Part shown: piece by piece, positions 16,799 to 25,991 of the stretch
Numbering within the stretch: position 1 is the stretch's first letter
How the letters are laid out: every line of letters begins with the position of its first letter
DNA from: Natronomonas halophila
GTDB taxonomy: Archaea > Halobacteriota > Halobacteria > Halobacteriales > Haloarculaceae
Direction: 5' to 3'
Assembly: GCF_013391085.1 (NCBI RefSeq)
Contig: NZ_CP058334.1
Coordinates: 310,001-374,000, forward strand
DNA: 64,000 nucleotides
Translations under genes and position numbers: made by a program
The notes under the pieces: generated by a model
What the model was told of the DNA's origin: nothing
Databases searched by the model: none
What the model saw: only the letters and a program-made list of their open reading frames with translations

Positions 16799-17491
16799 TC
16801 AGCCGTCGTCGTCCGTCTCGATGCGAACCCCGGGTTCGATGTAGGCGTCGGACTGTCGGCGTCGGTTGCGTTCCACGATATCGCCCCACGCGTTCAGCCC
16901 GATTTCGATGGCCTCCCGGTCGAAGCCGACGGTTTCGCCGACGGCGAGCAACTCCCGCGGGCCGCGCAACTGGAGGTGGCTATAGGGGTCGGCGGTCACG
17001 ACGTAGGGGACGTCGTACTGGTCGACGAGTTCCCGGAGTTTGCGGAGCCCCTGAATCGCCTGCACGCGCGGGCCGCCGTCGGCGCGGAACACCCGGCCGA
17101 AGTTGAACTCCATGTGGACGCCGTTCTCGGCGGCGGCCTTCGCCAACACGTGATTCACGTCGCCGTCGCGCATCGGATGGGCGAGGACGTCCACCTTCGG
17201 TTGTTCGACGGCGAAGCGATTGAGCGACCCGCCGTGGACACAGATGACGTCCCGCTTCGAGCGATAATTCCCGATGAGGCCGCTGGCCTGGCCGGCCTCG
17301 TCGGTTCGGATTTCGATGCCAGCGGCCACGTCGATGTCGTACTCTTCGCCGATAGCCGCGGCGTCGTATTCGGTCTGGGCGTCGCCGTGATTGCGAACGA
17401 CTACCCCGTCGTAACCGTACTCGGCGGCTGTCTTGGCCAGCCGAGCGACGGTGGCTTCGCCGTCGGGGTGTGCGTGGACGCCCTCGTACAT
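16799..17491 (-). CDS. rnp3: RNase P protein component 3 (Rpp30 homolog)
   Basis: A 230-residue protein with TIM-barrel-like PHP organisation. MYEGVHAHPDGEATV at the start, VVVRNHG, AGIEIR, CVHGGSLNRFAVEQPKVDVLAHP and NGVHMEFNFGRVFRADGGPR are characteristic of Rpp30. It forms the specificity-domain protein pair with Rpp21 in archaeal RNase P. It ends 6 bases after the stop codon of the convergent histidine kinase gene; rnp2 lies on the far side of that gene. Confidence 0.93.
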   Translation of the reverse strand: MYEGVHAHPDGEATVARLAKTAAEYGYDGVVVRNHGDAQTEYDAAAIGEEYDIDVAAGIEIRTDEAGQASGLIGNYRSKRDVICVHGGSLNRFAVEQPKVDVLAHPMRDGDVNHVLAKAAAENGVHMEFNFGRVFRADGGPRVQAIQGLRKLRELVDQYDVPYVVTADPYSHLQLRGPRELLAVGETVGFDREAIEIGLNAWGDIVERNRRRQSDAYIEPGVRIETDDDG

Positions 17492-17563
17492 GGCCGTGAA
17501 TCGGTGCGGCCCGCTCTTTTGTGTTGTGTCTCGCCACGAGTCACGGGCGTCGCTGCCGCGGGG

Positions 17564-18550
17564 TCAGAGGACGTCCGACCACAACTCGCGGTCGGGATAG
17601 CGGTCCCCGCGGTCGGCAAGCGGGAAGACGACCACGTCGTCGGCATCGAAAGCCCCGCGTCGGTCGAGGCGGTCGATAAGCGCCGCACACCCGCCGCTGG
17701 ATGGGCCGACGAGGAACTCGCCGTCGACGCGCAGGTGGTCGCGGACGGCGTCCTCGGACCACTGCCCCGCATCCCGAATCGGAATCTCGTCGGCGTGTCG
17801 CTCCCGGAGCAGGCGGGCGAATTCGTGAGCCTCCGGCGTGTCGACGACGTGGTTGTCGTCGACGACGGCGGGGTCGTAGTTCGCCGGGACGAACTTCTCG
17901 GGGACGTGCATGGCCTTGAGCCCCGCGATGTCGTGGGCGCTGTCGGCCGGTTCGTAGCCGTGGACCGAGACGCCGCGGTCGGAGAGGGCCGTCCCGACGC
18001 CGACGACGGTGCCGGCCGACCCCATGCCGCCGACGAAGGCCGTCACCTCACCATCCGTCTGGCGGTGAATTTCGACGGCCGTCGTGGCCGCGTGAACGGC
18101 CGGATTCGCCGGGTCCGAATACTGGTCGAGCTTGTGGTATCGGTCGGGAAACTCGGCAGCGAGGCGGTCCCGCTTCTCGACGAAGGCATCGTAGCCGCGG
18201 TCGCTTGATACCGTCCGCACCTCGGCGCCGGCGTCCCGAACCGCGTCCAGTTTTCCCCGACCAGCGTCGTCGGGTGCGACGATTTCGACGTCGTAGCCCC
18301 GTTCGGTGCCGATACGAGCGACTGCGGCCCCGGTGTTGCCGCTGGAAGCCTCCAGAACCGTCGGATTACCGTCGAGGTCGCCACGGGCTTCGGCGGCATC
18401 GAGCATCGCCTTGGCGATGCGGGCCTTGACCGACCCGCCGCCGTGGGGCATCGACCCGAGATTGAACCACTCGGCCTTTCCGTAGACGGTCGGCGCGACG
18501 CCGAGGTCCAGTTCCACGAGCGGCGTCCCGCCGATTTCCGCGAGGTCCAT
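17564..18550 (-). CDS. PLP-dependent cysteine synthase / CBS family protein
   Basis: A 328-residue fold-type II PLP enzyme, starting MDLAEIGGTPLVEL. GGGSVKARIAKAML holds the PLP Lys (K42; usually SVKDR), SSGNTGA binds the phosphate substrate loop, and the 180s region has GGMGSAGTVVGVG. These match cysteine synthase and cystathionine beta-synthase-like proteins. The substrate cannot be fixed: O-acetyl- or O-phosphoserine sulfhydrylase and serine/threonine dehydratase-like activities are all possible. It is divergent from the FAD oxidoreductase, with 104 bases between. The long frame upstream to 18790 is not credible as coding. Confidence 0.83.
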   Translation of the reverse strand: MDLAEIGGTPLVELDLGVAPTVYGKAEWFNLGSMPHGGGSVKARIAKAMLDAAEARGDLDGNPTVLEASSGNTGAAVARIGTERGYDVEIVAPDDAGRGKLDAVRDAGAEVRTVSSDRGYDAFVEKRDRLAAEFPDRYHKLDQYSDPANPAVHAATTAVEIHRQTDGEVTAFVGGMGSAGTVVGVGTALSDRGVSVHGYEPADSAHDIAGLKAMHVPEKFVPANYDPAVVDDNHVVDTPEAHEFARLLRERHADEIPIRDAGQWSEDAVRDHLRVDGEFLVGPSSGGCAALIDRLDRRGAFDADDVVVFPLADRGDRYPDRELWSDVL

Positions 18551-18654
18551 ACCCGACGAATCGCGGCGGGCAGCCAAAAGCCTGGGGCAGCCCCGACACG
18601 TCGTCCGAACGGCGGACGGACAACCTGAAGCGACCGGCCGGCCAAACGCCCGAT

Positions 18655-19863
18655 ATGACCGATACGGACGTAATCGTTGTCGGCGGGGGCGCGACGGGCG
18701 TCGGAATCGTCCGCGACCTCGCCATGCGCGGCCTCGACGTGACGCTCTTCGAACGCGGCGGCCTCGGGTCCGGAACCACCGGCCGCTCACACGGCCTCCT
18801 GCACAGCGGCGCCCGCTATGCGACTGCCGACCCCGAAGGCGCGGCCCACTGTATTCAGGAGAACCGCATCCTCCGTGACATCGGCGGCGCCGCCATCGAG
18901 GAAACCGGCGGCCTGTTCGTCCAACTGGACGAGGACGACCCCGACCATTTCGAGGCCCGAATCGAAGCCTGCCGCGAGTTGGATATCCCCGCCACGGAAC
19001 TGTCGGCGAGCGAAGCGCGTGACCGAGTGCCCGAACTCACGGTGGACCTCCAGCGCGCCTTCGAGGTGCCGGATGGCGCCATCTACCCCTCGCGACTCGT
19101 CGCGGCAACGGCCGAAAGCGCCCGGCAGCACGGCGCTACGCTCCGGACGAACACGCCGATAGAGGACATCCGTATCGAGAACGGCCGTGTCGTCGGCGTC
19201 GAAGCCGACGGCGAGTTCGTCGCCGCGGACCACGTCGTCAACGCCGCGGGCGCATGGGCCGGCGAGATAGCCGCGATGGCAGGCCTCGACATCGAGATGG
19301 CACCGACGAAGGGCGTCATGGTCGCGGTCGACCGACCGACCGTCACCCCCGTTATCAATCGCTGTCGGCCGCCCACGGACGGCGATATCGCCGTCCCCCA
19401 CGAACACGGCGTCATCCTCGGGACGACGAGCACGCCAGTCGACGACTCAGACGCGGCGACCGAGGACGACGGCGACGCATCTAGCGAGGCCGTCGCGGCG
19501 ATGCTCGAAGAGGGCGCCGCCATGCTACCGGCAGTCGCCGAGGCGGATATCAACCGCGTCTACTGGGGCGTTCGCCCGCTGTACGGCGGCGCCGACGGAC
19601 ACGGTCGGGATGCATCCCGTGGATTTCAGATATTCGTCGGCGCCGAGGATGGTCGGCCGGGCATGACGACGGTCACCGGAGGCAAACTCACGACCTACCG
19701 GCTGATGGCCGAAGCGGTCGCTGACACCGTCTGCGAAAGTCTCGGCATCGACGAACCGTGTCGAACTGCCGAGGAGTCGCTGCCGGCCGGCGACGCCGAT
19801 ACTCTCGACGCTCTCGTCGCGGAGTTCTGTACCAACCACCCGGCCGACGAGGACGTCGTTTGA
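18655..19863 (+). CDS. FAD-dependent oxidoreductase, GlpA (glycerol-3-phosphate dehydrogenase)-like
   Basis: A 402-residue DAO-family protein. DVIVVGGGATGVGIVRDLAMRGLDVTLFER is the FAD-binding start, GSGTTGRSHGLLHSGARYA is the GlpA/GlpD hallmark, and VTGGKLTTYRLMAE closes the FAD site near the end. GlpA proteins are usually around 550-590 residues with a C-terminal BFD-like [2Fe-2S] domain. That domain is absent here, and glpB, glpC and glycerol kinase genes are not adjacent. Glycerol-3-phosphate or another hydroxy acid are possible substrates. Confidence 0.78.
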   Translation: MTDTDVIVVGGGATGVGIVRDLAMRGLDVTLFERGGLGSGTTGRSHGLLHSGARYATADPEGAAHCIQENRILRDIGGAAIEETGGLFVQLDEDDPDHFEARIEACRELDIPATELSASEARDRVPELTVDLQRAFEVPDGAIYPSRLVAATAESARQHGATLRTNTPIEDIRIENGRVVGVEADGEFVAADHVVNAAGAWAGEIAAMAGLDIEMAPTKGVMVAVDRPTVTPVINRCRPPTDGDIAVPHEHGVILGTTSTPVDDSDAATEDDGDASSEAVAAMLEEGAAMLPAVAEADINRVYWGVRPLYGGADGHGRDASRGFQIFVGAEDGRPGMTTVTGGKLTTYRLMAEAVADTVCESLGIDEPCRTAEESLPAGDADTLDALVAEFCTNHPADEDVV

Positions 19864-19868
19864 ACGAC

Positions 19869-20471
19869 TTAAGCTGTCTCTGCGTTCCTGTCGCCTGCTT
19901 CGGGACTCGTCGCATGTAGGAGCCGATACCGTCCGGCGACTGCGCCGACGAGGAACCCGGTGAAGTGGGCGACGAGCGCAACACCCGGCGAGGCCGTCGC
20001 GAGGGTGAGCAGACCACCCAGTACGCCGAAGATGAGTAGTGTGCCACGGAAGCCGAGAGACACCCACGAAAGCACGCGGTTCGATGCGGGGTTCCCGACG
20101 AGCAGGTAGCCGAACAGCCCGAAGATGGCGCCGCTAGCCCCGATAACCGACCCGCTGCCGAACGGCGCCATGACGGCGACCTGCGCGATTCCAGCCAGCG
20201 CTCCCGAAACGACGAAGAAGGCGTGATAGCGAAGCGGCGTCGAGAGATACGCCACCGCCGGTCCGACGACGGCCAAGGCGATAGTGTTGGCCGCCAGATG
20301 GCGGAGGTCCGCGTGGGCGTAGACGCTGACGACGAGCGTCCACGGCTGGTGGTCGAGGGGCAGCGCGAGCGTGAAGACGGACGCACTGAGGCCGACAGCG
20401 GTTCCGTAGACCTGCGTGAGGAAGACGACGGCGAAAAGCGCCAGCGTCGTCATCGTCGGATAGCCGTCCAT
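19869..20471 (-). CDS. Rhomboid family intramembrane serine protease
   Basis: A 200-residue integral membrane protein with about six helices. HADLRHLAANT is the helix-2 motif, GASGAIFGL holds the nucleophile S113, and ALVAHFTGFLVG holds H169, giving the rhomboid Ser-His dyad. It would cut transmembrane segments of other membrane proteins. MTTLALF at residue 7 is an alternative start. It ends 5 bases after the convergent stop of the oxidoreductase gene and is 45 bases from the DUF368 gene start side. Confidence 0.88.
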   Translation of the reverse strand: MDGYPTMTTLALFAVVFLTQVYGTAVGLSASVFTLALPLDHQPWTLVVSVYAHADLRHLAANTIALAVVGPAVAYLSTPLRYHAFFVVSGALAGIAQVAVMAPFGSGSVIGASGAIFGLFGYLLVGNPASNRVLSWVSLGFRGTLLIFGVLGGLLTLATASPGVALVAHFTGFLVGAVAGRYRLLHATSPEAGDRNAETA

Positions 20472-20516
20472 ACCCCTGATTCGAACGCGTCCGATTTCAA
20501 CGCCGCGGCCGAGGCG

Positions 20517-21461
20517 TCAGTATTCGAGGTCGTCGGTGTAGTAATCGAGCACGAAGACCACGCCCGCACCGACCACGAGCGGGCCGAGGACCACGAGCGC
20601 CACGGTCGCCGCCGACCCCTCGACATTCGTCGCGACCTCGGTAGCGGGCAACCGGAGCGCCCCGAGCATCAAGCTGACGAGGAAGACGAGTGTTGCTTCC
20701 CGATATCGGTCCAGTGCCGCCCGGACCGCGTAGGCGACCGAGAAGACGCCGACGACCGCGCCGCCGAGGAAGACCGCAAGCGGCGGCAGCGTCGACAGTA
20801 GTGGCCCCGTATCCCCGCCAACCGCGGCGATAACACCCTCGAAGGCGCGCCGCGGCAGGCCGCTGATGTATTCGTATTGACCCAACACGAGCAGGAGGAA
20901 AGCGCCCGAAATCCCCGGCAAGACCATCGCCGAGATACCGATTGCGCCGGCGACGAACAGCATCGGCAGCGAGGACCCGGTCGCCCCGTTCAACGCGGGG
21001 TCGGTAACCGCGAAGGCGAGGAGAAAGCCGACGACGCCGACGACTGCGCGCCGCGGCGTTCGGGCGTCGACGTGTCGATAGAGAACGACCGCCGACGCCG
21101 CGATAAGCCCGAAGAAGAACGCGTAGGTCGGTGCGGGATACTCGACGACGGCGGTATGCATCACCGTCGCGATGGTCGCGGCCGCCGAGAGAACGCCCGC
21201 GCCGAGGACGCAGAGGAAGGGCACGTCCATCCGAACGAGTTCGTCGGTCAGGGTGGCCCGCCCCTCGACAGTATGGATTCGCAGCAGTTCGCGGACGACG
21301 CTCGGTTCGAAGGAAGTAAGCGCAGTAATGAGTCGCTCGTAGATGCCGACGATGACGGCGATGGTCCCACCGGAGACGCCGGGGACGGTATCGGCGGCGC
21401 CCATGCAGGCGCCCTTCAGGTAGACGGTTAGCCACGCCCGAACGCCGGTTGGTGAGTCCAT
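20517..21461 (-). CDS. DUF368 membrane protein (putative lipid carrier transporter)
   Basis: A 314-residue polytopic membrane protein. The N-terminal LKGACMGAADTVPGVSGGTIAVIVGIY matches the DUF368 signature, and LPMLFVAGAIGISAMVLPGISGAFLLLVLGQYE repeats the PGISG pattern. At least eight hydrophobic segments follow. DUF368 proteins have been linked to recycling of polyprenyl-phosphate lipid carriers in other organisms. That fits its place nine bases after the aglB stop codon, since N-glycosylation frees dolichyl phosphates; the link here is inferred. Confidence 0.85.
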   Translation of the reverse strand: MDSPTGVRAWLTVYLKGACMGAADTVPGVSGGTIAVIVGIYERLITALTSFEPSVVRELLRIHTVEGRATLTDELVRMDVPFLCVLGAGVLSAAATIATVMHTAVVEYPAPTYAFFFGLIAASAVVLYRHVDARTPRRAVVGVVGFLLAFAVTDPALNGATGSSLPMLFVAGAIGISAMVLPGISGAFLLLVLGQYEYISGLPRRAFEGVIAAVGGDTGPLLSTLPPLAVFLGGAVVGVFSVAYAVRAALDRYREATLVFLVSLMLGALRLPATEVATNVEGSAATVALVVLGPLVVGAGVVFVLDYYTDDLEY

Positions 21462-21470
21462 CGAGGTGCG

Positions 21471-24278
21471 TTACTCGGAAGTGCTGTTACCGCTGTTCTG
21501 TTGGCCGGTCTGGGGCGTGCGACCCTCCTGAAGGTCGACCTGCACGGTGGTGTCGTTCTCGCCGAGGACCTGTCCCTCGGTCACCTCCGCGGGCGCACTC
21601 CAGGGCGTCCCGAGCGGGCTGTCTTCCTCGCTTTCGACCGCGAGGAACTCGTAGGAGCTGTTCGCACGCACGGAGACGTTCGTGTAACCGGCGTCGGTTC
21701 CGTACTCGTCGTAGCCGGTCGTCGAGTAGGGGACCGTCATCTCCCAGTTACCCTCGTCGTCGGTCTGGGCGAACTGGTTGTAGACGAACGTTTCGCCGGT
21801 CGAGTCGATCTCCATCACGACGCTGGCCTGGACCTCGGTGTTGGCGGGACCTGTTCCCTCGATTTTCGCACCCTCGACGCGCTCGAAGGTCTTCACCCAC
21901 GAGTGCTGCGGCACATCTTCCCACCGCTCACGAGGGACGGTGGCCCGGACGAGGGGTGCTGGTCGGTCGTATTCGCTGGCGTGGACCAGTCGGAAGTGCT
22001 CGAGGGCTTTGATGCGCTCGCTGGGCTGGCCGAAGACACCACCGTGGATGGCATTTGGATCCTGTTGGGCTGCCTGACGGGCCTCCTCCGAGGAGTTGTA
22101 CGGTTCATATAGCTGTTCTTCATCCGGTGTGGCGACGCCCGCCGTGGAATTGTATTGGTCGAACCGCATGACGAACCGCGATGGTTCCATCGCACTGCCG
22201 TGGTGCTGATAGAGCCGGACGCGCATGCTCTCGAAGCCACGCTGGGTCTCGGCACCGTACAGCGGCCGGCCAGTCTGTGGGTCGATGACGGTTACGCCGA
22301 CGTCACCGTCACTGACGTTGTGCTCGGATTCGAAGGCGGTCGGCGCGTTGTACTTGAGCGTGCCGGCGAAGCCGAGCTGGTAATCGACCATGACGTAGCG
22401 GACGCCCTCGCCCTCACTGCTGTCCTCTTCGAGTATTTCGAGGGATTCGGTTTCGTTGTCCGCGAGCAGGAAGTCGGCGGACTCGGTGGCGTGCTGCTGG
22501 AATGGGTTGGCGACCGGGATTCGCTCGCCGCGAGTGGTGATGTAGTGGCCGTAGTCCCACCACGCGAGGACGCCGTATTCGCCGTCCTGGTACTCGAAGT
22601 CCTGAGTCGGCTCGTAGGTGCCGTAGTACTCGAGACGGGTGTCCTCCGCGCCACTACCGTATGCGCCCGGCGCGGGCGTGTTCTCATTCATCCAATCGAG
22701 GCTGCTATCCCATTGCTGCATGCTGCCGGGCTGTGAGGATTGGTCCGCAGCACTGACCGTCGCGCCGGTTGCGACGAGGGGGCCGGCGACGACGAAGAGG
22801 ATGGCGACGACGATGAGGATCTGATACGGTTTGACGTTCGCGATGTCGCGTCGGACGTCGTCGAGGTCGACGAAGTTGTAGATCCAGCCGACGAGGACCG
22901 CGTTTCCGGCACCGACTGCCGCCACGAAGTAGTAGTCGAAGCGGTTCTGGGTGAGCGTAAAGAGCAGCATCATCACCGCAAACACGAGGACGAGAAGCTG
23001 TTCCGCACGGGGGCGTTCGGCGGCGAGTCCCTGGTAAGCGAGCAGAACGAAGCCCCCGAGCGCGGTGACGAAGGCGAGGCCGTAGCTTCCGTAGAAGAAC
23101 TGTCCGGGGTTCGAGACGGCCTGTGCCTCGCCGACGGTTGCTGCGGTGTCGGTCGAGCCGAGGCCGGCGATTCGGAGAACCTGTCGGGTGAAGTAGTCAA
23201 TAACATCAGGCGCTGCAATCGCCACGACGCCGATTGCAACGAGGCCAACGCCGAGAATACCTGCAGGATAGGCGATTCGGGGCACGTCGTCGAGACGGTC
23301 CCAGAACCGGGCGACGGCCGCCATGAATACGGTCCCGAACGCGACTGCGAGTGCGAGGAACGGTTGGGCAACGGAGATGCTGGTCGTTTCGAACCCGGAG
23401 GCACCCATAAAGGGAAGGAGTAGAACCGCGGCGACGAGCATGGAGACGGTCGCCGGGATGGCAACGTGGTCGGGGCTGTAGCCACGGACGAACTCCGCCG
23501 AGAGGTGGACGAACAGGAAGACGGCGAAGATGCCGAAGAGGAACATCGCCGGCGGCCAGACGAGAATCGTCAGCACGATAGCGATGCCGAAGGCGACGCC
23601 CCACTTCAGGGGACGTTTCAGGAGGTCGAACTCCCGGGTTTCGATGAACTCGTATATCGGTTGCTCCCGCTGAGCGACGGTCACCATGACCATCCCGATC
23701 CAGAGAGCGACGAACGCGCCGAGCGCCTCGGCGATGTGGTGGTCGAAGAAGCCGGCGACACTGCGGGAGAGGAAGCTTCCCGGCGTGAGCGCCAGAATGA
23801 CGACGCCGATGAGGCCGCCGAACCGACCGCCCAGGCGCTTGCCGATGAAGTAGACCGGGATGGCACAGAGCGTGCCGATGACCGGTACTGCCATGAGCGT
23901 GGTCATGACGATGGTCGATTGGTCGGGCGACCCGAAGCCGACGATGAGCGCCGCCGTCGCGACGACCTGGTCGAACAGCGTGCCGAACTGCCCGACCTGT
24001 TGGCCGGCGTCGAAGCCGGTCCAGGGGTCGAACGGCATGGTGAACGGGTAGTTCTCGATGACGTAGTTCGTAGACCGGTAGTGGTAGAACGGGTCGTTGC
24101 CGCGGTAGAGCGGCTGGCCGTCCGGGCCGATATGCCGGCTATAGTGGCGCACCCGGACCCACAGCATGAAGACCATGAGGGCTGCGAGAACGGGGATGTG
24201 ATACAGTTGGTATACCGTGTCGATTTGGGACTCGTAATCGTCGAGTCGTTCCTCGAGTTGGTCCCACCGCTTACTCAT
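21471..24278 (-). CDS. aglB: Oligosaccharyltransferase AglB
   Basis: A 935-residue STT3/AglB protein starting MSKRWDQLEERLDDYE. About a dozen membrane helices fill the first 510 residues. GNDPFYHYR (D61) is the first acidic metal site and GFFDHHIAE (about 177-185) the second. The soluble half carries LAWWDYGHYI, with the catalytic WWDYG at 573-577. The C-terminal part contains beta-domains and an N-rich tail. It transfers the lipid-linked glycan to Asn of N-x-[ST] sites on the outer face. AglJ, which begins the glycan, is encoded divergently next to it. Confidence 0.93.
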   Translation of the reverse strand: MSKRWDQLEERLDDYESQIDTVYQLYHIPVLAALMVFMLWVRVRHYSRHIGPDGQPLYRGNDPFYHYRSTNYVIENYPFTMPFDPWTGFDAGQQVGQFGTLFDQVVATAALIVGFGSPDQSTIVMTTLMAVPVIGTLCAIPVYFIGKRLGGRFGGLIGVVILALTPGSFLSRSVAGFFDHHIAEALGAFVALWIGMVMVTVAQREQPIYEFIETREFDLLKRPLKWGVAFGIAIVLTILVWPPAMFLFGIFAVFLFVHLSAEFVRGYSPDHVAIPATVSMLVAAVLLLPFMGASGFETTSISVAQPFLALAVAFGTVFMAAVARFWDRLDDVPRIAYPAGILGVGLVAIGVVAIAAPDVIDYFTRQVLRIAGLGSTDTAATVGEAQAVSNPGQFFYGSYGLAFVTALGGFVLLAYQGLAAERPRAEQLLVLVFAVMMLLFTLTQNRFDYYFVAAVGAGNAVLVGWIYNFVDLDDVRRDIANVKPYQILIVVAILFVVAGPLVATGATVSAADQSSQPGSMQQWDSSLDWMNENTPAPGAYGSGAEDTRLEYYGTYEPTQDFEYQDGEYGVLAWWDYGHYITTRGERIPVANPFQQHATESADFLLADNETESLEILEEDSSEGEGVRYVMVDYQLGFAGTLKYNAPTAFESEHNVSDGDVGVTVIDPQTGRPLYGAETQRGFESMRVRLYQHHGSAMEPSRFVMRFDQYNSTAGVATPDEEQLYEPYNSSEEARQAAQQDPNAIHGGVFGQPSERIKALEHFRLVHASEYDRPAPLVRATVPRERWEDVPQHSWVKTFERVEGAKIEGTGPANTEVQASVVMEIDSTGETFVYNQFAQTDDEGNWEMTVPYSTTGYDEYGTDAGYTNVSVRANSSYEFLAVESEEDSPLGTPWSAPAEVTEGQVLGENDTTVQVDLQEGRTPQTGQQNSGNSTSE

Positions 24279-24404
24279 TGCACTGACACACTGGCAAAAC
24301 GCGCATAAGCCTTTTCCATTGGGCGTCGAAGGGGCCGTCCCGACGCCGCCCGTGCCCCGCCCGAAACTCAGCCTTTTTAGGGCTCGGTGTCGCACCTACA
24401 GGCG
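24279..24404. promoter_or_regulatory. Shared divergent promoter region of aglB and aglJ
   Basis: Of the 126 bases, GCATAAGCC near 24301-24311 gives a minus-strand TATA-like CTTATGC about 28 bases before aglB. GCCTTTTTAGG at 24371-24380 lies about 28 bases before aglJ. Both genes may be leaderless and coregulated. Confidence 0.45.
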
Positions 24405-25343
24405 ATGCCCGACCGCGACGACGTGTGTGTCCTCCTGCCGACGCTTAACGAGGCCGAGACCATCGGGACCGTCATCGACGGGTTCCGCGAGGCCGGGTTC
24501 GACCATATCCTCGTCGTCGACGGCGACTCCGAAGACGATACGCGAACCATCGCTCGCGAGCACGGTGCGGACGTCATCATCCAGTCGGGAAGCGGCAAGG
24601 GACAGGCCGTCCGCGAAGGCGTCGACCACATCGACCAGCCTTACGTGCTGATGGCCGACGGCGACGGGACCTATCGGCCCGAAGATGCTGACCAGATGCT
24701 GGACCCGCTGTTCGACGGGCGGGCCGACCACGTCATCGGAAACCGCTTTGCGGACATGGAAGACGGCGCGATGACGCGGCTCAACAAGGTCGGCAACCGC
24801 CTGATAAACCGCCTGTTCGGCGTGGTTCACGGTCGGAAACTGAAGGACATCCTCTCTGGGTATCGGGCATTCACCCGCGAGTCCTTCGAGCGGTTCCAGT
24901 TGGACGCCGACGGGTTCGGTATCGAGACCGAACTGGCCGTCGAATGCGTCCGGCAGGGCCTTGAGACGGACGTCGTCCCGATTCGCTACCGGGCCCGCCC
25001 CGGCGGGTCGGAGACGAACCTCCACCCACTGAAGGACGGTGGGCGAATCATCCTGACCCTCTATACGCTCGCACGCACGAACAACCCGATTTTCTACTTC
25101 GGGAGCGTCGCCTTCGTCGGGATGTTCCTCGGCGTCGGCCTCGGCGGGTTCGTCGGCTACGAGTACTTCGTTAACGGCATTTCCCGGGAGGTTATGGCGC
25201 TTTTGTCGGCGTTCACGATTCTCCTGTCGGTCCAGATTCTGATGTTCGGCGTCCTTTCGGACGTCATCGTTACGGTCAACCGCGAGCAGGCCCGGCGACT
25301 CGACGACATCTCCGACCGACTCCGCGATATCGAGGACGACTAG
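24405..25343 (+). CDS. aglJ: Dolichyl-phosphate glycosyltransferase AglJ
   Basis: A 312-residue GT2 family protein. VCVLLPTLNEAETIGTVID begins the domain, HILVVDGDSEDDT and VLMADGDGTYRPED hold the nucleotide-sugar Asp sites, and ILSGYRAFTRESFERF is the acceptor-side segment. Two membrane helices lie at the end (SVAFVGMFLGVGLGGFVGYE and LLSAFTILLSVQILMFGVLS). In Haloferax, AglJ adds the first hexose to dolichyl phosphate on the cytoplasmic side. The start at 24405 suits the upstream TATA-like box. The next gene overlaps its end by 4 bases on the other strand. Confidence 0.92.
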   Translation: MPDRDDVCVLLPTLNEAETIGTVIDGFREAGFDHILVVDGDSEDDTRTIAREHGADVIIQSGSGKGQAVREGVDHIDQPYVLMADGDGTYRPEDADQMLDPLFDGRADHVIGNRFADMEDGAMTRLNKVGNRLINRLFGVVHGRKLKDILSGYRAFTRESFERFQLDADGFGIETELAVECVRQGLETDVVPIRYRARPGGSETNLHPLKDGGRIILTLYTLARTNNPIFYFGSVAFVGMFLGVGLGGFVGYEYFVNGISREVMALLSAFTILLSVQILMFGVLSDVIVTVNREQARRLDDISDRLRDIEDD

Positions 25344-25669
25344 AAGGGAAGCATCGCGCGGAGTCGGCCAAAAACGGAGTTTCCCGCGCGTTCGCGTTCG
25401 GCCTCGAAAATCGGATGCAGCACGTTCAATAGCTCCTGTCTTGTTTCGAAGCGTTTGATGTGCGTGTTGTCGAGCGCGCGCTTCAGGGAGATGGTATCAC
25501 CCGCGGCGTCGTACGGAATCCCGGGATTGCCGAGTTCCTCCAGAAGCGTCTCCTGTGTGACCGGAAACGTCAGGTCCGCGTTATCGAGATGTGCGTCAAG
25601 CGCCGCGATGCCGAACGCGACGGCTTCCGGCTCCTCGTCGTCGCTCTGCTGTGGTGGCCGAACTCCCAT
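25340..25669 (-). CDS. DUF5789 family protein
   Basis: A 109-residue haloarchaeal protein with AFGIAALDAHLDNADLTFPVTQETLLEELGNPGIPYD and ISLKRALDNTHIKRFETRQELLNVLHP, the pattern that I associate with DUF5789. The structure is expected to be small alpha/beta. Related proteins are short and of unknown role. It overlaps the last 4 bases of aglJ on the other strand. Confidence 0.7.
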   Translation of the reverse strand: MGVRPPQQSDDEEPEAVAFGIAALDAHLDNADLTFPVTQETLLEELGNPGIPYDAAGDTISLKRALDNTHIKRFETRQELLNVLHPIFEAERERAGNSVFGRLRAMLPF

Positions 25670-25781
25670 TACCCCTCGCTAACAGCCACACCACCGTAAA
25701 GGCCTACGGAGTCGGACAAGCGCGGGGAACGGTTCGGCCAGTTGGACAACGCCTATCCGCTCGGACCCCCTCCGAGTCGGT

Positions 25782-25991
25782 ATGACCGATTACACGACGG
25801 TGTCCATCCCCAAGGAGTTGGCCGACCGCGTCGAGGAAACCATCGAGGGAACGAGCTTTTCGTCGACGAGCGACCTCGTCCGCTTTCTCCTGCGGAGCAT
25901 CGTTATCCAGCACCAACAGCACGATGAACTGACCGAAGCCGACTTCGACGAGATTACCGAGCAACTGCAGGAACTCGGCTACCTGGAGTAA
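25782..25991 (+). CDS. Ribbon-helix-helix (CopG-type) DNA-binding protein
   Basis: A 69-residue protein. TTVSIPKELADRVEETIEGTSFSSTSDLVRFLLRSIVIQ is a textbook ribbon-helix-helix domain: a beta strand, then two helices. The C-terminal part (HDELTEADFDEITEQLQELGYLE) is acidic and helical. Such proteins bind DNA as dimers. No toxin gene is next to it, so it is likely a free regulator rather than an antitoxin. Its end overlaps the convergent gene at 25979 by 13 bases. Confidence 0.85.
   Translation: MTDYTTVSIPKELADRVEETIEGTSFSSTSDLVRFLLRSIVIQHQQHDELTEADFDEITEQLQELGYLE

Noticed and set aside
17564-25343. Genomic island around the glycosylation genes
   Set aside because: No integrase, tRNA end, or composition change is seen; the genes use the same codons as their neighbours.
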